A DNA stretch of 64,000 bases from JBBARC01 sp040400005 (lineage in GTDB: Bacteria; Pseudomonadota; Alphaproteobacteria; Acetobacterales; Acetobacteraceae): assembly GCA_040400005.1 (NCBI GenBank), contig JBBARC010000002.1, forward strand, positions 62,001 to 126,000, in the 5' to 3' direction. A program made the translations under genes and the position numbers. The notes under the pieces were generated by a model that was not told the DNA's origin, ran no database searches, and saw only the letters and a list, made by a program, of their open reading frames with translations. This document shows, piece by piece, positions 36,236 to 43,980 of the stretch. Each line of letters begins with the position of its first letter. Position 1 is the first letter of the stretch.

Positions 36236-36819
36236 GCGCCGTTGATACGCTGCCGCGGGAAGTTGCCTGCGAAGATCGGCTGATCACGCTGCGCTACATG
36301 GCGGTAGAAGACGAAGCCGCCGTGCTGGCCTTCGCGCAAGCCTTGCCCGACCACGATATGCTATTTTTGCCGCGCGATATTGCGCAACCCAAAGTGCTAT
36401 CGGCCTGGGTGCGCGAGATTGGCCGCGGCACACTCACCACCGTGCTGGCGCTTGATGGTAAAACCGTGGTTGGCACCGCCGCCATCGTGCGCGATCCCCA
36501 TGCGTGGTCGCCCCATGTTGGCGAATTGCGTGTGGTGACATCGGCCGGCATGCGCGGCAAAGGTTTGGGCCGCGCGATGATTGAAACCTGCTTTGCGATT
36601 ATGTTGCAAAATGGCATGGAAAAAATCACCGCCCAAATGACCCTGGATCAGACCGGCGCCATCGCGGTGTTTGAAAGTTTGGGCTTTCGCAGTGAAGGGT
36701 TGCTGCGCGAACAGGTGCAAGATCGCCAGGGCAAGCGCCACGATATCGTGATCCTGAGCCACGATGTCGCCAAAATCATGGGCCAGATGACCGCCTACGG
36801 TGTTGCATCATCGTTCTGA
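36232..36819 (+). CDS. GNAT-family N-acetyltransferase
   Basis: A 195-residue acyltransferase started at the GTG of 36232. The acetyl-CoA binding loop V-x-x-x-x-R-G-x-G is seen as VTSAGMRGKGLGRAMIETCF. AIAVFESLGFRSEGLLREQV is the usual beta-bulge and C-terminal strand. It is RimI/YhhY-like in organisation. The substrate, a protein terminus or a small amine, cannot be told. It is translationally coupled to a 14-codon ORF ending at the same position. Confidence 0.9.
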   Translation: MSAVDTLPREVACEDRLITLRYMAVEDEAAVLAFAQALPDHDMLFLPRDIAQPKVLSAWVREIGRGTLTTVLALDGKTVVGTAAIVRDPHAWSPHVGELRVVTSAGMRGKGLGRAMIETCFAIMLQNGMEKITAQMTLDQTGAIAVFESLGFRSEGLLREQVQDRQGKRHDIVILSHDVAKIMGQMTAYGVASSF

Positions 36820-36884
36820 TATAAGGCAGACTTAGCGCGCGGGCGGCCCAAGGCTTCGGGCCGCCCTGCCGCCCCGGAGCATCC

Positions 36885-39800
36885 ATGGACGAACCCGAGT
36901 ATGCAGAACCCAATTTCACCGAAGATGATTTCCCCGAGGATATTTATTTATCCGCGTTTTTGGATATCCGCGCCGCCGTGCAAAGTGGCGCGTTGGTCAG
37001 CGCCTGGGATCACTACGATAAATATGGCCGCGCCGAAATTGCCCGTGGCGGCCGGCCATCGCCGTTTCATGGCGGCAGGCCGGGCATACAACGATCGGTG
37101 CTACCGCCGCGGGTGGTGGATGAACCAGTGCCGCAATCGCCAAAACACATCAGCCTGACGGCTTCTAAAAAAGCGCGGCCCTATGTGGCGCCAAAACCGC
37201 CAGCCAAGCGGGCCAAATCGGCCGAAGATCAGTTTTTAGAAACGCTCTATCTGGCGCAAAATCCCGATGTAGCAGCGGCCATCGCGCGCGGCGAAATCGC
37301 CAGCGGTTTATCGCATTGGCTGGCCGTGGGCGCCGAGCAGGAACGCGCAGGGTTGCGCCCAACCTTGGGCGAGGATCAGCTTTATGTCGGCGTGCCGCCG
37401 CCCGGTTTGGGCACTGACCCCGACATGACCGGGTTTGATGCAGAAACCTATTTTGTGCTGTATCCTGATGTGCGCTTGGCGGTGAACAATGATCCCGCCG
37501 CAGCCAAGGATCACTGGCTCAACCATGGTCGCTTTGAAGGCCGCAACGGGCCAGGCATCGCCCCCTATAAAGCGTGGAAAGCAAGCCCCGCCGGAGTGCT
37601 TGGCAAACCGTTTGGCATCAATATTTTTGGGCCGTTTGCCGCAACATCTGGCCTAGGCACCGCCGCCCGTGGGCTTGCCCGCGCGGTGGCCAGCAGCGGC
37701 ATCCCGTTTGCCCTGCACGCGTTTGACGTGAGCCGCGCCCTGCCCCGCATCACCAGCGCCGAACGCGGCCGCAAGCCTGAATATCGCATCAATTTGTTGC
37801 TGGCCAATGCTGACCAAGTGGCGCGGTTGGTGGCACTTTACCCCGCCGGCGCATTCGATGATGCGTATAACATTGGCGTATGGGCCTGGGAATTAGCAAA
37901 TTTCCGTAACGATTGGTACTCGGCGTTTGCCCCCCTTGATGAAGTATGGACCAATAGCGCCTTCGAGATGGAAAGTATTGGCGCCGTGGCGCCGGTGCCG
38001 ATGCACAAAATCCGCCTACCCGTAGAAGCCAACAGCCTAAAATCGGACGATGCGCGCGACCTGTTTGGCATACCGCGCGACCGGTTGGTGTTTTTGGTGG
38101 CGTTTGACGTTGGCAGCACGTCGGCGCGCAAAAACCCGCGCATGGTGGTGCAGGCGTTTCGCGACGCTTTTACCGGCGACGAAAACGTGTTTTTAGTGAT
38201 CAAGTTTCATTCGACATCATTGGAACCGGCGATTACCCGCGATATTACGCGGGCGCTAAAAGGTGCCGATAACGTGTTGGTGATCGCCGATCGCCTCACC
38301 GATCACGATATGGCGCAGTTGCAGGCGGCGTGCGATTGTTTTGTCTCGGCCCATCGCAGCGAAGGTTATGGGCTGAACATTGCCGAATTCATGGCCCAGG
38401 GCAAACCGGTGATCGCCACTGCGTATTCTGGCAACATGGAGTTTTTCGACGATAAAACCGGTTTTCCGATCGAGTACGCGCTGACCGAGGTGCAAACCGA
38501 AGCCGGCCCCTACATGCCGTTTGCGGTGTGGGCGGAACCATCCAAAGATAGTCTCATCGCGCAATTCAAACGGGTTTACGAAAACCAGGCCGATGCGTGG
38601 AAACGCGGCCGTGCGGCGGCGGCCAAAATGCGCACCGAGTTTAGCGTGGAAGCGGTCGGTGCCGATATCGCCACACGGTTGCACGAGATTGGCCTAGATG
38701 CCCAGTTACCCGAATTTATCAACTGGCTTGGCCAAGCACGTGACCTGACCGGGCCTGCTTTGATCGCGGCGTTATCGCCACATGATCGCCACGCCATCAT
38801 GGCGCTGGGCCAGCGCCGCCCGGTGATTAGCTTGATTGTACCGGTGTACAACGTAGCGCCCGCGTTTTTACGCGCCTGTGTGCAATCGGTTACCGTGCAA
38901 ACCTACCCGTTTTGGGAGCTCTGTCTGTGCGATGATGCCAGTACCGCGGCGGAAACGATTGCCGTGCTGGATGAATTGCAAGGTAGCGATCCGCGCATTC
39001 GTATTCGCAGGCTTAGCCAAAACCTTGGTATCGCCGGAGCATCTAATGCGGCCGCCGAAATGGCCAGCGGCGAATTTATTGCCATGTTAGATAACGACGA
39101 TACCATAACGCCAGATTGCCTGTTAGAAATCGCCCGCGCCCTGTTCGCCGATGGCACCATTGATGTTATTTATACCGATGAAGACAAAATAGATGCCGAT
39201 GGCAAGCTGATCGATACCTATTTTAAGCCGGATTATTCGCCAGAACATCTCGAATCCGTCATGTATATTCTGCACATGCTGGTGGTGCGTAAAAAGCTGT
39301 TCCTGCAGCTTGGCGGTTTTCGCGAAGACTTTGCCGGCGCGCAGGATTACGATCTGATGCTGCGCCTATCGCGCCACACCCATAACGTGCACCACATTCA
39401 AAAAGCTTTATACCATTGGCGCGCCGTGCCGGGATCGGCCGCCGCTGTGGTGGATGCCAAACCTTGGGCGCTGGATGCTGGCGAGCGGGCACTGGCGGAA
39501 CACGTGCACGAAAAACACGGCCGCAAGGCCCGTGTTGAAAAAGGTTTGCTGCCCGGCACGTTCAGGGTGCGCCGCGATATTGCCGGCGTGCCCCGCGTAT
39601 CCCTGTTGATCCTGACCAACAACGCCGAGATCGACCTGCCCGGCCGCGGCCGCTTCGCCATGGTCGATAACATGGTGGATAGCATTCTGCGCCGCACGAC
39701 CTACCAAAATTACGAAATTGTGGTGGTGGATAACAGCAAACTCAGCAAAGCCCAGATTGCGCGTTTCAAAGGGCTGGGGGTGCGGGTGGAAAATTTCACC

Positions 39801-40418
39801 GGCAAGGTGCAGCCGTTTAACTACGCTGCCAAAGCCAATTTCGCGGTTAAAATGTGCCGCACCGAATTACTGGTGCTGCTGAACGACGACATGGAAATTA
39901 TCAACGAAGATTGGCTCGAAGCGCTGGTGGAACTGGCGCAAGACCCCGAAATCGGCGCCGTCGGCGCCCGTTTGCTGCACGCCGATGGCACCGTGCAACA
40001 TGTTGGCTGCGTGATCGGGGTTAATGGCGGGTCCAGCCACGTGTACCATTCCTACCCTGGCGAATTTGTTGGTTATAACGGGTTTACCCATTTGATCCGC
40101 AATTATTCAGCGGTGACCGGCGCCTGCTTTGCCACCCGCAAATCTGTGCTGAGCCAGGTTGGCGGGCACGATGAAAGTTTTGCGGTTGATTTTAATGATA
40201 CAGATTTATGCTTGAAAATTTTGGAAGCTGGTTACCGCGTGGTCTACACGCCGTACTGCCAGTTGTTTCATTTTGAAGGGGCCTCGGCGCCGCGTAATTA
40301 CCAAAACCCTGATGAACGCCGCCGGTTTGTGGCGCGCTGGGCCAGGTATATGGAGAACGATCCCCATTTTAACCCGAATTTTGCGAAGAACAGGTTTGAT
40401 TTCACCGTGGCTGAGTAG
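36885..40418 (+). CDS. multidomain glycosyltransferase (GT4 + two GT2 domains)
   Basis: A 1177-residue protein with GGAG before the ATG. Residues 1-235 hold three related short modules (FLDIRAAVQSGALVSAWDHY, LYLAQNPDVAAAIARGEIA, YFVLYPDVRLAVNNDPAAA) ending in HW/HY-x-x-x-G motifs, possibly protein- or lipid-binding. A GT4-like domain starts near 242 (INIFGPFAATSGLGTAARGLA) with the donor site CFVSAHRSEGYGLNIAEFMA. A GT2 domain starts near 645 (VISLIVPVYN, CDDAST, LDNDDT). A second GT2 starts near 903 (LLNDDMEIINEDW, VTGACFATRK). No signal peptide is present. It probably builds a surface polysaccharide, O-antigen or glycoprotein glycan by adding several sugars. No other glycan genes are adjacent. 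Confidence 0.92.
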   Translation: MDEPEYAEPNFTEDDFPEDIYLSAFLDIRAAVQSGALVSAWDHYDKYGRAEIARGGRPSPFHGGRPGIQRSVLPPRVVDEPVPQSPKHISLTASKKARPYVAPKPPAKRAKSAEDQFLETLYLAQNPDVAAAIARGEIASGLSHWLAVGAEQERAGLRPTLGEDQLYVGVPPPGLGTDPDMTGFDAETYFVLYPDVRLAVNNDPAAAKDHWLNHGRFEGRNGPGIAPYKAWKASPAGVLGKPFGINIFGPFAATSGLGTAARGLARAVASSGIPFALHAFDVSRALPRITSAERGRKPEYRINLLLANADQVARLVALYPAGAFDDAYNIGVWAWELANFRNDWYSAFAPLDEVWTNSAFEMESIGAVAPVPMHKIRLPVEANSLKSDDARDLFGIPRDRLVFLVAFDVGSTSARKNPRMVVQAFRDAFTGDENVFLVIKFHSTSLEPAITRDITRALKGADNVLVIADRLTDHDMAQLQAACDCFVSAHRSEGYGLNIAEFMAQGKPVIATAYSGNMEFFDDKTGFPIEYALTEVQTEAGPYMPFAVWAEPSKDSLIAQFKRVYENQADAWKRGRAAAAKMRTEFSVEAVGADIATRLHEIGLDAQLPEFINWLGQARDLTGPALIAALSPHDRHAIMALGQRRPVISLIVPVYNVAPAFLRACVQSVTVQTYPFWELCLCDDASTAAETIAVLDELQGSDPRIRIRRLSQNLGIAGASNAAAEMASGEFIAMLDNDDTITPDCLLEIARALFADGTIDVIYTDEDKIDADGKLIDTYFKPDYSPEHLESVMYILHMLVVRKKLFLQLGGFREDFAGAQDYDLMLRLSRHTHNVHHIQKALYHWRAVPGSAAAVVDAKPWALDAGERALAEHVHEKHGRKARVEKGLLPGTFRVRRDIAGVPRVSLLILTNNAEIDLPGRGRFAMVDNMVDSILRRTTYQNYEIVVVDNSKLSKAQIARFKGLGVRVENFTGKVQPFNYAAKANFAVKMCRTELLVLLNDDMEIINEDWLEALVELAQDPEIGAVGARLLHADGTVQHVGCVIGVNGGSSHVYHSYPGEFVGYNGFTHLIRNYSAVTGACFATRKSVLSQVGGHDESFAVDFNDTDLCLKILEAGYRVVYTPYCQLFHFEGASAPRNYQNPDERRRFVARWARYMENDPHFNPNFAKNRFDFTVAE

Positions 40419-40488
40419 CAGGGACACGGGGCCGTCGGCAGTGGCACCAAATCGATTTTGTTATCCACCAAACGTCCGGGGGGCCTCA

Positions 40489-40647
40489 ATGTCAGCAGAT
40501 ACACCCAAATTAGCGGGCAACAGCCCCACCCAGCCTGTCACCATCACTAGGCTATTGGCGGGTAAAACAGCCGCCGAGTGGCGCGCCCTTTATCGCGATG
40601 CCTATGATTGGGGCCCTGATTGTGGCCGCGAGGTAGTGCCCGATTAA
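40489..40647 (+). CDS. small protein of unknown function (52 aa)
   Basis: Not recognised. A 52-residue frame from an ATG preceded by GGGGGG, with a mixed, protein-like composition (ITRLLAGKTAAEWRALYRDA ... PDCGREVVPD). It lies between the glycosyltransferase stop and the convergent DUF1045 gene. It could be a real small protein or the remnant of a larger one. Confidence 0.4.
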   Translation: MSADTPKLAGNSPTQPVTITRLLAGKTAAEWRALYRDAYDWGPDCGREVVPD

Positions 40648-40713
40648 ATCACCCACGCACGACTGGCGCAGCTACCCTGTGGCGGACCAAAGCCGCTGGC
40701 ATAATACTCCGCC

Positions 40714-41385
40714 TCAGGCCCTCGTTGCTAACGCAAACCGCTCCGCCACCAGCAAATCGGCCCCCGGCGCCGCCTCGGTAAACACCGCCAGATCGCGCAC
40801 CCAGCGCGGCCCGGCCAGCACGCCGGCAAAATGCGCCCGTGCTGCCGCCATCACGCCATCCTGTTCGCCAACCGCCAACCGCCGGGTTAGCGTCATGTGA
40901 AAGCACCAGCGTTCGCATACATACGGATACCCGTGCGCCGCCAGCAGCGCCTCACCCACCGCATCCAGCCCCGCCCCACGCCTACGCGCCAATTCCGCCG
41001 CATCCGGCTGCAACCGGTGCCGATCGGTCGCCCGCACCGCCGCCTCGGCCAAGGCCTGCATTTCTGCACAGGGTGCGGCCAATGTCAGCGCCAAAAAACC
41101 GTCAATCAGAGATACCTGCAGCGCCGGCAAAGCAAACGCCGCACACCCATCCGCCACCCCGCGGGCGGCGGCCAAAAATTCATCCCAGCCGGTGGCAAGC
41201 CGCATCGGCGGGCGCAAGGTGGCGTGAAACCCGTAGCGCCGCGCATCGGCGGTTAGGCCCGAAAACCCCGCCACGTCACGCGCCACCAATGCCGCCCCGG
41301 TTTCCGCATCGCGCCCGAGCCAGGCACAGCCGGCCCGCCACAGCGCATCATCAACAGCCGGCGCCCAGTAAATCGCCGCCCGCAT
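40714..41385 (-). CDS. DUF1045 phosphonate-metabolism protein (2H phosphoesterase fold)
   Basis: A 223-residue protein starting MRAAIYWAPAVDDALWRAG. It has two H-x-T/S type motifs as in the 2H superfamily, GFHATLRPPMRL and CFHMTLTRRLAV. DUF1045 proteins accompany C-P lyase genes and are thought to act on phosphonate-derived cyclic phosphate intermediates. Its ATG overlaps the PhnM stop (TGATG), showing coupled translation. No phnGHIJKL genes are in the window, so the pair is separated from any C-P lyase core. Confidence 0.9.
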   Translation of the reverse strand: MRAAIYWAPAVDDALWRAGCAWLGRDAETGAALVARDVAGFSGLTADARRYGFHATLRPPMRLATGWDEFLAAARGVADGCAAFALPALQVSLIDGFLALTLAAPCAEMQALAEAAVRATDRHRLQPDAAELARRRGAGLDAVGEALLAAHGYPYVCERWCFHMTLTRRLAVGEQDGVMAAARAHFAGVLAGPRWVRDLAVFTEAAPGADLLVAERFALATRA

Positions 41386-42521
41386 CAAAACACCCGCACC
41401 CCAGCGCACCACGTGGCAACCACCACCGGCAGCCCATCGACCAGCCGCACCCGCACCAAATCAGCCCGCAAGCCCGGCACAATGCGCCCGCGATCGCTAA
41501 ACCCTGCCATCGCGGCAGGTGCCGCACTGATCAGCCCCGCCGCATCGCACAACTCCAAATCCCCGGCAGCCGCCAGTGCAAACGCCGCTTCTACCAGGGA
41601 TGCCGGCACGTAATCGGACGCCAGCGCATCCACCAGGCCTGCGCGCACTAAATCGCGTACCGCCACGTTGCCGGTGTGCGACCCGCCGCGCACCACATTC
41701 GGCGCCCCGGCAATAATGCCTTGCCCGCCGGAACGGGCAACTTGGGCCGCCTCCAGGCTTACCGGAAATTCTGCAATACCAATGCCGAGCGCAATGTTTT
41801 CAGCAACTTCGGAGGCTGTGCGATCATCGTGGCTGGCTAGCACCACGGGCAACCCGGCAAGCAGCGTTAGCAAGGCTGCCCGATTGGCCTCGCGCATTGC
41901 CGCGCGCTGGGCTGCCAGCACGGCAATGCGCTGCTCGGTCACTTCCGCGCGCTCCCCATCACCCAGGCGCATCACCCGGTAGCGCGCCACATCGGCATAC
42001 TGCCCATACCCTGGCGTGTGATCCATCAAGCTGACCATACGCAAGCCCGGGTGGTGCAGCGCCACCGCCAGCTTTGCCAGCATGTCGGTTGCCGGCAATT
42101 CACAGCGCAAATGCAAAAAATGCTCAACCCGCAGCACATCGTGCAAGGCCTGCAAATCCGCCGCCCCTTCGACATAAGTACGATGGCGATCCTCGTCAAA
42201 ACCCAGATCGCCGACACACAGCGAATCAAACACTGTGGTGACGCCGGCGGCCGCACAATGGGCATCGTGCATTATCATGGCCGATCGCGACGGCCAGCGG
42301 GTTTTTTGCCGCGGCTGCACCTGGCGTTCCAAATTATCGGTGTGCAGATCAACCGCCCCGGGCAACACAAAATCGCCCTGGCAATCGATGACGGGACAGT
42401 CAAACAGCCCGGAGGGATCAAACTGCCCACCCACCCGCTCGATCGCGCGGCCAAACGCCACCGCGCCACGCACAACCGCGCCCGGCAACACAAGGCGGGC
42501 GTTGGTCAGCACAGAGCGCAT
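41385..42521 (-). CDS. phnM: alpha-D-ribose 1-methylphosphonate 5-triphosphate diphosphatase
   Basis: A 378-residue amidohydrolase-superfamily enzyme. The ATG at 42521 is used because longer frames run into the tRNA-Asn. The PhnM signature DLHTDNLERQVQPRQKTRWP holds the HxD metal site region, followed by MIMHDAHCAAAGVTTVFDSL, SLMDHTPGYGQYAD, LASHDDRTASEV and ALASDYVPASLVEAAF. Family knowledge: PhnM hydrolyses the triphosphate ester formed by PhnI to give pyrophosphate and the monophosphate before C-P bond cleavage. It is followed without a gap by DUF1045. Confidence 0.95.
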   Translation of the reverse strand: MRSVLTNARLVLPGAVVRGAVAFGRAIERVGGQFDPSGLFDCPVIDCQGDFVLPGAVDLHTDNLERQVQPRQKTRWPSRSAMIMHDAHCAAAGVTTVFDSLCVGDLGFDEDRHRTYVEGAADLQALHDVLRVEHFLHLRCELPATDMLAKLAVALHHPGLRMVSLMDHTPGYGQYADVARYRVMRLGDGERAEVTEQRIAVLAAQRAAMREANRAALLTLLAGLPVVLASHDDRTASEVAENIALGIGIAEFPVSLEAAQVARSGGQGIIAGAPNVVRGGSHTGNVAVRDLVRAGLVDALASDYVPASLVEAAFALAAAGDLELCDAAGLISAAPAAMAGFSDRGRIVPGLRADLVRVRLVDGLPVVVATWCAGVRVF

Positions 42522-42583
42522 GGTCACATCCGGGTCGCCTGCAAGGCTTGCACCAGACCGGCACGCCGCACGGAGAAAAAGGG

Positions 42584-42659
42584 TGGCTCCCGAAGTAGGA
42601 CTCGAACCTACGACAAAGCGATTAACAGTCGCTTGCTCTACCAACTGAGCTATTCGGGA
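42584..42659 (-). tRNA. tRNA-Asn (anticodon GTT)
   Basis: On the minus strand the acceptor TCCCGAA pairs with TTCGGGA, then G and an encoded CCA. The D arm is GCTCAGTTGGTAGAGC, the anticodon loop CTGTTAA is between AGCGA and TCGCT, and the T arm is GTAGGTTCGAGTCCTAC. 76 nt. Confidence 0.97.
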
Positions 42660-42729
42660 CCCGTTCGCCGGCTATAGCCAACCCGCCCGGCCCGGTAAAC
42701 CCCCAACTGTCACATCGCCACAAACCAAC

Positions 42730-42767
42730 GCATCCGGGCCAAAGCATCCAGGCCAAAGCATCAGGGC
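42730..42767. repeat. 14-bp tandem repeat (GCATCCGGGCCAAA)
   Basis: Two units with one mismatch (42730-42743, 42744-42757) and a decaying third, in the spacer between tRNA-Asn and rpmG. Confidence 0.8.
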
Positions 42768-42894
42768 TTGACCCCAACCGCCACAGCAGGCAAAACCCGC
42801 GTTCGCCGGGCGTCGGGTGACGCGCCGGTTTTACTGTTTTTCCACGGTGATGCTGCCCATCAGCAAGGCAGCCCGTGGCCGTTAGAGGTGCGTG

Positions 42895-43062
42895 ATGGCT
42901 AAGAGTAACGTGGTGCAGATCAGGTTGGTGTCGACCGCGGAGACGGGTTATTTCTACGTCACCAAGAAAAACGCCCGCACCAAAACCGCCAAAATGGAAT
43001 TCAAAAAATACGATCCCGTGGTGCGCAAACACGTCGTGTTCAAAGAAGCTAAAATTAAGTAA
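42895..43062 (+). CDS. rpmG: 50S ribosomal protein L33
   Basis: A 55-residue protein (MAKSNVVQIRLVSTAETGYF ... KEAKIK) preceded by GAGGT. It contains the conserved YFYVTKKNARTKTAKMEFKK and YDPVVRKHVVFKEAK of L33. It lacks the CxxC pairs, so it is the zinc-independent type. It is a component of the large ribosomal subunit near the E site. It is a single gene ended by a hairpin terminator at 43115-43144. Confidence 0.97.
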   Translation: MAKSNVVQIRLVSTAETGYFYVTKKNARTKTAKMEFKKYDPVVRKHVVFKEAKIK

Positions 43063-43114
43063 TCCGCCCCGCCCCTTTTGTCGGGCGGGTCCATTTGCTG
43101 TCATCTAATCTTCA

Positions 43115-43144
43115 CGGCCGGGGTGCTTACCACCCGGCCGTTTT
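43115..43144 (+). terminator. Rho-independent terminator after rpmG
   Basis: CGGCCGGGGTG / CACCCGGCCG stem, 5-nt loop and TTTT. A weaker CCCGCCC/GGGCGGG hairpin (43068-43089) lies just after the rpmG stop. Confidence 0.85.
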
Positions 43145-43219
43145 GCGTGGCACAGGGATGTGGTTTGGTCGGGGGTAAAACCCAAACCAAAATCACCCAA
43201 CCCCTGGGATATCCCCGCC

Positions 43220-43831
43220 ATGTCGCACACCCTTAACGTTGATCAACGCCCGCAAAGTTTTGGCGCAAGCGTTGCTAATGCCGGGCTATTTTTTCGCCGT
43301 TGGATGGCAAACCCACTGCAAATGGGCTCCATCGTGCCATCATCGCAATCGCTATGCAGCCGCGTGGTGCGCCACATGCACATCACCCCCGGCCAGGCCG
43401 TGCTGGAACTCGGCGCCGGCACCGGGGTGATTAGCCGCGCCATGGTCAACCATGGCCTGCCGCCAGAAAAACTTTTCGTGGTTGAAATCGTGCCCGAAAT
43501 GGCAACCCACCTGCGCCAGGCCCTGCCCGGCGCTAACGTGATCGAAGGCGATGCCCGCGAATTGGCCGATCTCATCCCGCAACACTGGCACGGCAAAATC
43601 AGCACCGTGGTCTGCGGTATCCCGCTGGTGCTGCTGCCATTAGCCCAGCAACGCCGCTTTATCGACGCCATCGAATCGGTCGCCCCGGGCGTCGGCTTCC
43701 TGCACTTCAGCTACTGCGTCACATCCCCCCTGCCCTACAAAAAACACGCGCTGACCGCCAAACGCGAAGCCTGGACGCCGCTGAATTTCCCCCCCGCTTC
43801 CGTGTGGCGCTACACACCCACTGGCCTGTAG
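43220..43831 (+). CDS. phospholipid N-methyltransferase-like SAM methyltransferase
   Basis: A 203-residue protein from the ATG at 43220. Motif I is VLELGAGTGVISRAMVNHGL, followed by FVVEIVPEMATHLR, VIEGDARELADLI and VVCGIPLVLLPLAQQRR, with an N-terminal amphipathic segment (FFRRWMANPLQMGSIVPSS). This arrangement matches PmtA-type/rRNA-adenine-methyltransferase-like enzymes that methylate phosphatidylethanolamine, though a different lipid or small molecule is possible. No operon partner is present. It is convergent with the DegP gene across a paired repeat. Confidence 0.82.
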   Translation: MSHTLNVDQRPQSFGASVANAGLFFRRWMANPLQMGSIVPSSQSLCSRVVRHMHITPGQAVLELGAGTGVISRAMVNHGLPPEKLFVVEIVPEMATHLRQALPGANVIEGDARELADLIPQHWHGKISTVVCGIPLVLLPLAQQRRFIDAIESVAPGVGFLHFSYCVTSPLPYKKHALTAKREAWTPLNFPPASVWRYTPTGL

Positions 43832-43841
43832 GGAAAAGGCC

Positions 43842-43965
43842 AAGACAAGAAGAAAAAGAAACAAAAAGACTTTGTATGCTGGTCCTGGGGCAACGCAGCC
43901 ACCGCGACCTCCGCACCAACATGATAAACGTCTTTTGCTTCTTTTCTTCAGAAAAGAAGACCTTT
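43842..43965. repeat. paired palindromic repeat, copy 4
   Basis: Degenerate left arm 43842-43873 (AGAAAAAGAAACAAAAAGAC), core TATGCTGGTCCTGGGG...CAGCCACCGCG, right arm 43921-43965 (ATGATAAACGTCTTTTGC, CTTTTCTTCAGAAAAG). It lies in the convergent spacer between the methyltransferase and DegP genes. Confidence 0.9.
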
Positions 43966-43980
43966 CCTAGCAATCCTTAC

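Noticed and set aside
42522..42644. N-terminal extension of the phnM frame
   Set aside because: It runs through the tRNA-Asn gene.
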